Source: Henningerozyma blattae CBS 6284 (taxonomy: Eukaryota > Ascomycota > Saccharomycetes > Saccharomycetales > Saccharomycetaceae). From it: a stretch of 64,000 bases of DNA. This document shows positions 31,443 through 40,429 of this stretch, piece by piece. The notes beneath the pieces are model-generated. The model worked only from the letters and a program-made list of their open reading frames with translations, had not been told where the DNA came from and made no database searches. Location: positions 1,612,001 to 1,676,000 of the forward strand of contig NC_020187.1 of the NCBI RefSeq assembly GCF_000315915.1, written 5' to 3'. Position 1 is the stretch's first letter, and each line of letters starts with the position of its first letter. The position numbers were made by a program, and so were the translations under genes.

Positions 31443-32408
31443 TTAGTTCATATTAAATACATTTGGGTCTTGAATTTGGGCCATGGTAAAAAATTCCAAG
31501 TTTCCATATCTATTGGTGGAAAAAGATAAAATATTATTTAAATTAGCCATTTTTAGAATATTTATATTATTCTCTAAAACATTTTTTGAATCAAATTGTG
31601 GTATTTTTATTACATTATTTTGTATATTTAATTTTCTTTGTTGCTTCCAATAAGAACTCTGTTGTTTACTATATTTTCTAAAACATCTTTTTTTAGCTTC
31701 TTTTATTTGATGAGGATTGTTAGAGTTTGAGTTTGAAATAAAATGATATAATCTAAAGTCTAAATTTTTATAATTATTTAAAACTTGTTCAATACAATTA
31801 AGCTTCTTATCTACTTCTTGACAGCTATTTTTGGTTGAAATCGAATTAGCAATGAAATTAGATTTAACGGATTCCGAGTCTCGATATTGTTTTGTCTTTT
31901 GTCTTTTAAGGTAAACGTAAAATGAAGTATTTTTTTTCTTCTTGGAAGGAAAGACTTTGTCAACGTCTTTCCTATGAAAAAAATCTAGTATCTCTTCTTC
32001 AGATGACGTGTAGAATTGTTCATTAAAATTTACTGCCTTTTCTTCAAATTGAAATTTATTATTAAAAGTCTCTGTTGATTTATTTTCAATATCACTCAAT
32101 TCAAAAGAAAAAGAAACAACCTCATCGTTAGAGGAATATTCCTTCTCAGTATAATTAAAATTTTGAGTTTCTAACCACTCATTTGTGAAACTCTTAATAT
32201 CATCGATAGCAAGTTTTAATTCCGAAGGTTCCAAATCATCTGTAAATAAGTTTACTTGAATTAACCCTAATTCAATTAATTCTTGTCGTAATTCATCTTT
32301 TTCACTATGTGCTGAGCTACATTCTAGAAAAAAGGGCAAAGACAAACAAGAAATATTTTGACTGTAGGCTGTATTATTTACAACATCCGATGATTCACTC
32401 TTGAGCAT
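31443..32408 (-). CDS. Unrecognised hydrophilic protein
   Basis: The 321-aa product starts at an ATG and has no membrane span. The N-terminal part is acidic with leucine-rich helices (DELRQELIELGLIQVNLFTD, then LKLAIDDIKSFTNEWLE). The middle is Ser/Glu/Asn-rich. A basic region follows (KKKKNTSFYVYLKRQKTKQY, and KKRCFRKYSKQQSSYWKQQR near 235-255), and the end is mildly hydrophobic. Acidic helix plus basic patches could suit a nuclear or scaffold protein, but no domain is recognised. It has no syntenic counterpart in S. cerevisiae. It faces the membrane-protein gene at 30282 tail to tail with 141 bp between them. It may be lineage-specific, or an ancestral gene lost or unrecognisably diverged in S. 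cerevisiae. Confidence 0.6.
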   Translation of the reverse strand: MLKSESSDVVNNTAYSQNISCLSLPFFLECSSAHSEKDELRQELIELGLIQVNLFTDDLEPSELKLAIDDIKSFTNEWLETQNFNYTEKEYSSNDEVVSFSFELSDIENKSTETFNNKFQFEEKAVNFNEQFYTSSEEEILDFFHRKDVDKVFPSKKKKNTSFYVYLKRQKTKQYRDSESVKSNFIANSISTKNSCQEVDKKLNCIEQVLNNYKNLDFRLYHFISNSNSNNPHQIKEAKKRCFRKYSKQQSSYWKQQRKLNIQNNVIKIPQFDSKNVLENNINILKMANLNNILSFSTNRYGNLEFFTMAQIQDPNVFNMN

Positions 32409-32960
32409 ATTTAATGAAAGTTAGTTATTTTCCTTAAGGCTATTAAAGTTCATTGCTTTTGATTAGTTTTAACATGATAAGAAGAAAAAAAAATCGTATA
32501 AAATTTGTAAGATAGAAATTTTAGCTCATATTTATTCTATCTCTTATAGTCTCTCTATATATTTAAATCGAAAATAACTCACATAATTTTTATTCTACCT
32601 TATTCTAAATATTTGAAACAATTATCAAGCTTTTAGCCTTACGCATAAATAGCATGTGACAACTAGTCAATTGATACATTTTAAAGCGCTAACAAGTCAT
32701 CACAATGCCAAATAAAATATAACTGACATGCTAAAAGCAAAGAAAAAAAAATGCAAACAAATATGTGTCGCGAATAATATATAAAAGAAATTTTGAAAAC
32801 AAATCACTTACAAAAGCAAAAGTTGGTATCTAGGGTAATGTTTCTAAAGACTAGACAATCTTCTATTATAAGCTGGACAAATTAATCATCAGCCTCAAAA
32901 CCAAAGGAGAATAGAAAAAGGAAAACATTCTTGTAAGTTAAAAGCTCGTGGAAAAAAAGA

Positions 32961-33325
32961 CCCCACGTTAAAAAGAAACGTCATAATGGAAGAAAAAAGG
33001 AAAGACATAAACGTAATAGCCTCTATCTTTCGGAAGAATCTCCTGGCGGGGAAATCCGCAAGTAGCAATTGCCGAGAGAAAAAAACGGAGGCGGTACGGA
33101 AGTTAAGACAAAAATGGAAACCAAAACGTTAATGAAATAGCTAGGAGTGCAGTACTTTCTCTGCTGAGAATGTCCCAAATTGGGTTAAAGAGTGGGTTGT
33201 TCCGGCCGTTGACCATAGCCGGAACAACTGTGGGGAATGTTTACTAGACAAATTGCTTCGGAAAAACTCTGAAACAAGTAAAGTGTGATTAGCAAAATAA
33301 GAAAAAAACGGAGAATAGCCCCCAC
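32961..33325. promoter_or_regulatory. Cluster of Mig1-type GC boxes upstream of TDA1
   Basis: The cores are CCCCAC at 32961-32966, GCGGGG at 33046-33051, GTGGGG at 33230-33235 and CCCCAC at 33320-33325. All match the SYGGGG core of Mig1-class repressors. The last has the A/T-rich 5' flank Mig1 prefers when read on the minus strand. They lie about 490-850 bp upstream of TDA1. Confidence 0.4.
33196..33228. repeat. Perfect 11-bp inverted repeat
   Basis: GTTGTTCCGGC (33196-33206) and GCCGGAACAAC (33218-33228) are exact reverse complements around an 11-nt loop. Each arm contains CCGG in an AT-rich genome. It could be a dyad for a dimeric zinc-cluster factor or fold as an RNA hairpin. Confidence 0.85.
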
Positions 33326-33479
33326 TATTTCGACTGCTTTGGGTTGGATTGTAAAGATTTCCCATTAACTGGTAAATGTGCCTACGGGAATTTACTAAAG
33401 GCACTAGACAATATCCATTTTCATCTTGTGTTATCTGGAGTAAAACTGTAAAATTGTAAATACTGTTTGAAATTCCATT

Positions 33480-33486
33480 ATTTCTT

Positions 33487-33517
<31 letters not shown>

Positions 33518-33540
33518 TTATTATTATTATTATTATTATA
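33480..33540. repeat. (TTC)n followed by (ATT)n microsatellite
   Basis: About twelve TTC units are followed by about eight ATT units, roughly 270-330 bp upstream of TDA1. The array explains a spurious poly-Arg/poly-Ile reading frame on the minus strand. Confidence 0.9.
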
Positions 33541-33810
33541 AAGTAAAAAAAAAACATTAAGTATATAAACAAAACGGGCTAAGGCAAAATTTTAATGTAA
33601 TTAGTATTTTTTTATTAAATACATTATGCTTAAGTAGACAAAAATTTCTATAGGCTAGAAATATCCATTATACCTAATAATATTTTTGAAAGACTTATAG
33701 CTAGCATCCACTGCTCAACAACGTTCGCTGCTTGATAATTTTTTGTCTTTTTTTCTATACCCAAATAAGTCAGATAAAAAAATTCCATCTTATCCACGCT
33801 TGCATAACTA

Positions 33811-35508
33811 ATGGCTACTGTATTATCCAATTCTCCAATATTCTCCAACTCATCCAGCAATTCCACGGCAACTTCTTTGGATTGTAAGTATATTGTTAAA
33901 AGCAGTAACGATGAATTAGGCGATGGGAATTTTTCCATTGTAAAAAAATGCCAAAATACACTAACTGGTGGTTATTTTGCCATGAAGAAAGTTCATAAAA
34001 ATTTATTAAAAGGAAAAATGCAATTAATTCAGAGAGAAATTAATTTATTACAATTTTTATCTCAGAAGATAAGACAAATTGAAAATGAATCTTCTGAAGA
34101 TTCTATAAATAATTTATTTGATGGTCACCATCATGTTTTACAATTATTTGATTATTTCGAAACGAAAAATAGTATTATATTAATCACCCAATTATGTGAA
34201 AAAGGCGATCTTTATGAAAAAATTGTTTCAAATTCTTGTTTAGATTTGAACAGACAAGTAGTTCCATATACTGCTTGTTTGATAAGTGCATTGGGCTTTT
34301 TACATGATAATGATATCGTTCATAGAGATATTAAAGCTGAAAATGTTTTATTTAGACGTAACATGATTAATTCTTCAACAAAAAACTCAGAAACAACCGT
34401 TTTGGATTATGATACTTCCTCTCATGATTTAATATTGGCTGATTTTGGATTAGCTACCCATATTCATCAGAATGATCCAAATTCTAAAGCCTTGAAAGAA
34501 TATGTTGGGACCATGTCTTATATTGCTCCAGAAATTGTTTGTTGTAGAAATGTTTCAATGATGGATTCAAAACAATTGAAAAATTTAAAACCTTACGATG
34601 AAAAAATCGATATTTGGGCTTTAGCTGTTTTAGTTTATTTCATGGCTTTGGGTTATACTCCATTTGATTGTGATAATGATGAAGAAACATTGGATTGTAT
34701 TTCCAAAAATGATTATTATATCGATGAAGATTTAAAAGATGATCCAAAATTTAAACAATTTTGGGATTTCTTGAAAATTTGTTTTCAAATTGATTCGAAA
34801 AAAAGACCTTCTATGAAAAAACTACAATCTCATCCTTTTGTAAACAAATTTTTCCCCAACTCATTATCTCAATTAAATACGATTTCAGAGTATATTGAAT
34901 CCCCAATACCTTCAGATTTAACTCCGCCAACTCCTTTTTTAAAGAGAAGCAGTTCTACTTATTCTTTAAAATCTCCTTCCAAAACGCCTTCTGGTTTTCA
35001 TTTATTTGATTCTTCCAGCAAGACTTCAAAAAGCACCTATAATTATTCCTCATCTCCTTTAACCGAAATTTCTTCATCAAGTAGTTCCTTACTAAATAAA
35101 CCATCAATGTCTCCGAGTATCTTGACTGAACCAGCTATTGTTATCACTACTACTATGCAAACAAGTCGCTTACAACCTAATCTTAGAAGAACTAGTTCAT
35201 TAACCAATGTTAATAATTCAAAGTCAAAAGTATTACATTCTTCTAATTCAACTATAAATAAAGTGAAGAAAAACTCTACTTTTATTTTAGAACCAGTTCC
35301 ACCAAAAACTTCTCTAATGAATGGTTGTTTAAGTACAACTCCAAAAGTTTTATCAAGAAAAAACTCTGCAGCAAGCTTGGTTTTATCAATTGAAAATGAT
35401 TCTATTGTAGCTCAACCAATAAATAATTCAATTTTGAGTGAAAATAGATCGCATCCAAAACCAATATTCACAATAGATGATTATGTAGACAATGAAAACA
35501 ATCTATAG
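33811..35508 (+). CDS. TDA1: Protein kinase Tda1
   Basis: Tda1 is a CAMK-like Ser/Thr kinase that phosphorylates hexokinase Hxk2 in low glucose and moves between cytoplasm and nucleus. The protein is 565 aa against 586 in S. cerevisiae (YMR291W). The kinase domain spans about residues 28-350, with Gly loop LGDGNFSIVKK, FAMKKVHK carrying the ATP lysine near residue 58, HRDIKAEN near 171-178, DFGLA near 211-215 and an activation segment ending VGTMSYIAPEI. The remainder is a Ser/Thr/Asn-rich low-complexity tail with several basic-Ser motifs (KRSSSTYSLKSPSKTPSG), probably regulatory. The upstream region with Mig1-type sites fits a gene tied to glucose signalling. It is convergent with FOL2. Confidence 0.92.
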   Translation: MATVLSNSPIFSNSSSNSTATSLDCKYIVKSSNDELGDGNFSIVKKCQNTLTGGYFAMKKVHKNLLKGKMQLIQREINLLQFLSQKIRQIENESSEDSINNLFDGHHHVLQLFDYFETKNSIILITQLCEKGDLYEKIVSNSCLDLNRQVVPYTACLISALGFLHDNDIVHRDIKAENVLFRRNMINSSTKNSETTVLDYDTSSHDLILADFGLATHIHQNDPNSKALKEYVGTMSYIAPEIVCCRNVSMMDSKQLKNLKPYDEKIDIWALAVLVYFMALGYTPFDCDNDEETLDCISKNDYYIDEDLKDDPKFKQFWDFLKICFQIDSKKRPSMKKLQSHPFVNKFFPNSLSQLNTISEYIESPIPSDLTPPTPFLKRSSSTYSLKSPSKTPSGFHLFDSSSKTSKSTYNYSSSPLTEISSSSSSLLNKPSMSPSILTEPAIVITTTMQTSRLQPNLRRTSSLTNVNNSKSKVLHSSNSTINKVKKNSTFILEPVPPKTSLMNGCLSTTPKVLSRKNSAASLVLSIENDSIVAQPINNSILSENRSHPKPIFTIDDYVDNENNL

Positions 35509-35923
35509 TAATTAAGCAGGCTTAATTATTTCCTAATACACAACAAATTGTGTTGCAATCTCATATTCATCTTTAGTTTTACAATTATATACCACGCTGC
35601 GCGTTCACTTCATTTGATTTCCTTGTACTTTTTTTTATTTTTCATTTCCATATTAATGATAAACCATAATTTACTATTCTATACGTTAGTTACGAACAAA
35701 TATACTATATATAACTAGACTTTTATTTTTCATTTTTTTATGTAATATAATACCTTTTTATGTAGTAATGCTTAATGAATATAAATATTCAATCTTAATA
35801 AAATATACTAAATACATTTTGCCTTTTAAAAATATAGCAATTATCTTGGCTAGGGTTACTGTAGCTGCCCAGTACCAAAGTTCAGAGTCAAGATTTTCTA
35901 ATAGAAAATTATAGTCGTAAATA

Positions 35924-35954
<31 letters not shown>

Positions 35955-36134
35955 CAGAGAGCAAAATATGCTTTCAGGTGAATATTTTTATCTATAATAA
36001 TATGCCAAAATATAGAATAGAATAAGATTCCTATATAGATTCAATATGATGAAAAAAAAACCCTGTGTATCAATTTATAGCAGGCTGGTTTATATAACTT
36101 AATTTTCACAGCAATTGTAAGTTTCACTACGTTT
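35509..36134. other. Convergent intergenic region TDA1 / FOL2
   Basis: The 626 bp between two 3' ends contain an A29 homopolymer (35926-35954) and TA-rich 3'-processing-like sequence. A minus frame at 35758-35964 is created by the homopolymer and is rejected. Confidence 0.65.
35926..35954. repeat. Poly(A) homopolymer, 29 nt
   Basis: An uninterrupted run of 29 A residues lies in the TDA1/FOL2 convergent region. It is the longest homopolymer I noticed. Its exact length is likely uncertain in the assembly. Confidence 0.9.
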
Positions 36135-36860
36135 CTATTTTCTATTTAATAAACTTAAGAATTCTTCTCTTGTCTTATGTTGTCTGAAACCACCTAACAT
36201 GCATGAAGTGACAGTAGAAGATCCAGTCTTCTGTATACCTCTGGATACCATACACATATGAGAGGCTTCAATAACAACAGCCACGCCCAATGGTTTTAAT
36301 ATATCACTTAAAGCCATTGCAATTTGTTTAGTTAATCTTTCTTGAACTTGTAATCTTCTAGCATACATTTCAGCTAAACGTGCTAATTTGCTTAAACCAA
36401 GTACTTTTTTATTGGGTATATAACCAATGTGAACTTTACCAAAAAATGGTACAAGATGATGCTCACATAAAGAATATATTTCTATATCTCTTACAATGAC
36501 CATTTCATCATGATCTTCTTCAAAGACAGCATTATGTATAACGTCATCTAGTATATTGGTTTGATAACCTTTAGTAAAATATAACATTGCCTTGGCATAT
36601 CTTTCTGGAGTATCCAACAAACCTTCTCTTTCAACATCTTCACCAACTTCCGTTAATATGACTTTTACAGCATCTGAAATTCTTTTAATACGTGCTTGTT
36701 CTTCTACTGTTGATTCTTTAGATCTTGTACGAGATCCAATTGAGGGCCAAGATAAGCCATCTTCTTCAACAGGTGCAATCAAAGTATATGGAGAAGCAGC
36801 CTTAGTACGTAATGGGGTATCTTCTCTTTGGATATTATAAACAGGGTCTTTATTGGACAT
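36135..36860 (-). CDS. FOL2: GTP cyclohydrolase I
   Basis: This enzyme converts GTP to 7,8-dihydroneopterin triphosphate, the first step of folate and pterin synthesis, and assembles as a homodecamer. The protein is 241 aa against 243 in S. cerevisiae (YGR267C). A poorly conserved N-terminal 60 residues precede the T-fold domain. Zinc ligands are visible in CEHH (132-135) with the partner cysteine at 203 (HMCMVSRG). The active-site segments [13 protein letters not shown] (80-92), [20 protein letters not shown] and the QERLT motif (173-177) are intact. It lies downstream of HUA1 on the same strand, separated by about 1 kb. Confidence 0.97.
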   Translation of the reverse strand: MSNKDPVYNIQREDTPLRTKAASPYTLIAPVEEDGLSWPSIGSRTRSKESTVEEQARIKRISDAVKVILTEVGEDVEREGLLDTPERYAKAMLYFTKGYQTNILDDVIHNAVFEEDHDEMVIVRDIEIYSLCEHHLVPFFGKVHIGYIPNKKVLGLSKLARLAEMYARRLQVQERLTKQIAMALSDILKPLGVAVVIEASHMCMVSRGIQKTGSSTVTSCMLGGFRQHKTREEFLSLLNRK

Positions 36861-37872
36861 ATTTTCTTCGTTCTACCTTAAATTATGATCTATTTGCCTT
36901 TTCTTTAAAAAAATATATGCCTATTTGGTATTTATGATCATATATACGACAATGATGTTTGTATTTATCAGAGGTGATACTTCTAGTATAATTATATACA
37001 GGTTTGTTGGATCGAATACATCAAAGTACACAAACCAATAAAATCCAATTAATTGAAGGAAAAGATAATTTGATGACACATTCTTTTCTCTATTTTACAA
37101 TTGTAAAATATTTCCATCATTTATCATAATTCTAGTATTAGATTCGATGATCTTGATTTCCACACTTTGCCGATACCCAATAGAGTCACGATTTCACGTG
37201 CGAACGGGTCAGATTTTGAAAAGCTTAGGGTAATGAAAAAGAGAATCATCATAGATGTCTAAAATATTACTTATAATAATATTTTCTTATTGCATATAGA
37301 TAGGCTTTATACAAAGGTTCCTGTTGAAAATTTATCCCTTATAAACATTTTGTGGCCTACAGTACATCTTTATAATCTTAGGCAGTCTTCGTCTAGTATA
37401 CTTCTGTGAACTTATATTTGGTTATATTATGGTTAATGTGTTATAAATATTAATATCAACTTTTTTATTAAATAGATATATATTTAAAACTAGGAGCCAA
37501 TTTTAAAAAATTTCTGAAAGAATATTTTTACATTGTGTTTGCCAGAGAATGTAATATTTTCTTCCCAGAGAAATATATAGCAAATATTATTGAAATATCA
37601 ATTAGGATTTTTTCGTTTTTGGAAATAATAAGTTATTGAAATCTAGAGCATGTAGCAATAATTGAAAAATTGGATAAGACTAAAATTAAAAAATCTTAAA
37701 CAAATTAGAAATAAGTTCGTAAAGTTTTTAATGCAATTAATCCTTAAAAATTTATCTCACTTATTGAGTCATATATATGTTTAAATTGGTATCTACGCAA
37801 ATATATATGTAAATATAAGGCATTCTAAAAAATAATGGTTCTGACCATATATATCTACCTCTGTGTGTGTAT
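36861..37872. other. Intergenic region FOL2 promoter / HUA1 3' end
   Basis: The 1012 bp between tandem minus-strand genes hold a CACGTG at 37195-37200, about 335 bp upstream of FOL2, in a small GC-richer patch (about 37170-37215). The rest is AT-rich. No gene is seen. Confidence 0.6.
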
Positions 37873-39267
37873 CTAGTAGCCGTAATAAGTATGAGGGTCT
37901 AATTGAACGTTGGAACCTCTAGGCACAATTCTTCCAAACCCACCACAACGAGGACATATGTTATCATCTAAGAAAAATTGTTGTCTTCCAGAACCACCAC
38001 ATTCGGTACATAATGGTCCACCTAATCTCACATCACCTGGTTTTAAGTACAAAGGTTGATTATTATTGACATTTACATTTTGAAACCTAACTTTTTGGCG
38101 TACAGGAGAATAATTAGCTGGAACTGTTGTTGGATTTGTGATATAATCATTATGACTTCTATAGTTATGAATGCCTGGTGGAGGATAATCACTCTCTCTC
38201 TCGATATCATTATATTCCAATCCTAGGTCAGAATCGTCATCACTACCATATGTATGGTAGCAATGATGATGTTTGCAATATCTTGGTGGTGAGGCATATA
38301 CTGAGTTGTATATTGAATGCGAATGATGTTGTTGAGACTTTTCAGAGTGTGCTGGATGCTGGCGTGATTGAGCTAATTTTGGTGGATGAGCAGCATGTTT
38401 ACCGCTGTTTATAGCAGTATTTTCCTTTGTCAAGGTGGAGCTGTGACTGTAATTCCCAGGTGATGAATGATTATGTTCAGAATTCTTTAAAATAGAACGA
38501 GGAGGGATCTTGCCATTGAGACTTTTTTCGGTATTAGGTATCGGTGGTAAACTTCTTTCAGAAAAATTATTTGAAGTTGGCAATGAGGGACTCAATGGTT
38601 CTTGAAAAGTACTATGTACTGGTACAGTAATAGGTTGTGCAGTAGTAATGTTGGCATTCTTTTCAAGCGAGGTTAGTAAATTAGGATCACTAAATGAAGT
38701 TGCATGACTAGCAGCATTACGTTCGGGTAATGGCGGAACATGAGATGGCAAAGCTGAGGCAAGAGCTTTTTCTCTAAGTTTCTGTTCTCTCTCCTGTTTA
38801 AATTTAACATCTTCAGCGTGCCTTCTTTCATCCTCAGCACGTCTTCTTGCGTCCTCTTCTCTCCTTCTAGTGTCTTCCTCTTCTCTACGTCTTAAATCTT
38901 CCTTTCTCCTTCTCATAGCTTTTAATCTCTTAAACTCAGCATGCTGCCTCTCTATAGTCAGCCTCTCCTCGTCATATTTTCTTCTTCTCTCTCTTTCTTC
39001 CGCATCTTTTAGATCCTGTATTCTTCTAAATTCTCTATCTTCATCATCATCATCGTAATACCGATCGTCAATTTTTTCACCATCACTATCGTATCTACTA
39101 ATTGACGATAGCTCTTGAGGAGTATCATTTATTGATGGTGCTGATAAGTAGCGAGATTCTGGTACATTATTTAAATCAATATTTTCAAATTCTTCACTTA
39201 ATGAAGATGTGATAGATACCGATGTATCTTTAATAGATGATTTTTCGTCCAAGTCTTTTGAGTCCAT
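37873..39267 (-). CDS. HUA1: Hua1 zinc-finger protein with a long charged-helix extension
   Basis: S. cerevisiae Hua1 (YGR268C, 198 aa) is a cytoplasmic protein with a type-I J-protein-like zinc finger, implicated in actin patch/endocytic assembly and Rsp5-linked ubiquitination. Here it is 464 aa. The C-terminal 45 residues clearly match: PLYLKPGDVRLGGPLCTECG, then a second CPRCGGFGRIV pair, giving four zinc cysteines. The upstream first cysteine motif of yeast Hua1 is replaced by a His/Cys cluster (PPRYCKHHHCYHTYG). Residues about 75-172 are an almost unbroken Glu/Arg/Lys helix (EDLRRREEEDTRRREEDARR), predicted to be a single alpha-helix or coiled coil, followed by Pro/Ser/His-rich sequence with PPLPER and PPIPN-type motifs that could bind SH3 domains. 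Confidence 0.85.
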   Translation of the reverse strand: MDSKDLDEKSSIKDTSVSITSSLSEEFENIDLNNVPESRYLSAPSINDTPQELSSISRYDSDGEKIDDRYYDDDDEDREFRRIQDLKDAEERERRRKYDEERLTIERQHAEFKRLKAMRRRKEDLRRREEEDTRRREEDARRRAEDERRHAEDVKFKQEREQKLREKALASALPSHVPPLPERNAASHATSFSDPNLLTSLEKNANITTAQPITVPVHSTFQEPLSPSLPTSNNFSERSLPPIPNTEKSLNGKIPPRSILKNSEHNHSSPGNYSHSSTLTKENTAINSGKHAAHPPKLAQSRQHPAHSEKSQQHHSHSIYNSVYASPPRYCKHHHCYHTYGSDDDSDLGLEYNDIERESDYPPPGIHNYRSHNDYITNPTTVPANYSPVRQKVRFQNVNVNNNQPLYLKPGDVRLGGPLCTECGGSGRQQFFLDDNICPRCGGFGRIVPRGSNVQLDPHTYYGY

Positions 39268-40429
39268 TTCAACAGTTAAAATAATCTAATTATATAAATA
39301 AAAAAAGATCGAAAAATTCCTTGCAAATAAGAAAAAAATTAGCAATATTCTTATCGAGGGATAATTTTTTTCTATTTTTTTTTTTCAATTAACTTAATAT
39401 TGAATAAATATTTCAAATAAGCCGAGTTTAATTTATACCCCTTTAATAAACGATTTCATCGGAGTTCCACTATTCAGTCCTACAGGCGTTTCTGGACAAA
39501 GAAAAGTTTGTATCAATCATACTGATAATGATGACGATCATTTAACAAATGATCTGAGTACAGAATGTTTCCTAGCTGTACTAGTATGCGTGATATATTT
39601 CATATTTGTGTTTTTTTCGAAATAAATTGAGCTTATATACACAATCTTGTAATGCAAAGCTGTGATAATGAGACTGTATCAGCTAAATCTTGCTAATGAT
39701 ATTTCAAAGCAATCAATAATATTTTATTTTTACTTTATATGAATATATAATTATTAAACCTAAAATGTATTTGTTTAACATTTTTTTGGAATTTGTGAGC
39801 ACGTGACTTTGAAATTCACTTTAAACTATTAGTTTTTTCTAAATTTTTTTTTTCGTTATCATTAAATTTCATCCTTTCATTTAAAAATACAGTTAACATT
39901 TAGTGGCAAAAAAAGTTATTCCCATATCCTTCATATCTTTTTGTAATGGAAGTACAAGAACGAATTGAGTAACAAGAGAGCCCTATAAAAGTCTAAATAC
40001 TTTTTATCCCTCATTATGCTTCCTGATACTTTATTTTAATGGATTCTATATTCATGATTTAGCTTTATTTCTGGCTCAATTTACTGCAATTTGTTTGCAG
40101 TAAGGAAATGCGAAGAAAAAACTGATAATCATTGTTCGCTTTGGTTTACCAGACAAGGTAAATATCTCGGACCATCACGTGCTAATTGCTGTAAATTCGC
40201 GTAATCTTCAAGAGTTAGAAAAAACAAAAAAATACTGCTGAGTGGATCTTTCTAATACAAATTATATACGAGGCTAATTAAACAATAATTAGTATTTACA
40301 TACTTTAAAGAGGTTTCAGGGTTCTCATATATTTTCCACTGACATATTAAACAAAACTATATCATAGTTATTAATCCAATTGAGTTATTCTTCCATTACG
40401 TTTTAGACTGACAAGTAAAGGAAAGAGAG
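39268..40429. other. Divergent promoter region HUA1 / YTA7
   Basis: The 1162 bp contain two CACGTG elements (39800-39805, 40176-40181), both fitting RTCACRTG on one strand, and T-rich tracts. GOT1 (YMR292W), expected between TDA1 and HER2 in the merged order, is not here or elsewhere in the window. No gene is seen. Confidence 0.6.

Larger units (their letters stand above)
32409..33810. other. Long divergent promoter region upstream of TDA1
   Basis: This 1402 bp stretch is the longest gene-free interval next to TDA1. It has a GC-richer core at about 32960-33330 with four SYGGGG (Mig1-type) cores, a perfect 11-bp inverted repeat (33196-33228), and TTC and ATT microsatellites (33480-33540). Frames at 33141-33572 and 33648-33938 on the minus strand derive from the repeats or oppose TDA1 and are not genes. 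Confidence 0.65.

Noticed and set aside
33141..33572. 143-codon minus-strand ORF with poly-Ile and poly-Arg.
   Set aside because: The first residues are a translation of the TTC/ATT microsatellite; the rest lies in the TDA1 promoter and looks random.
35758..35964. 68-codon minus-strand ORF starting in poly-Phe.
   Set aside because: It is produced by the A29 homopolymer and continues as random AT-rich sequence.
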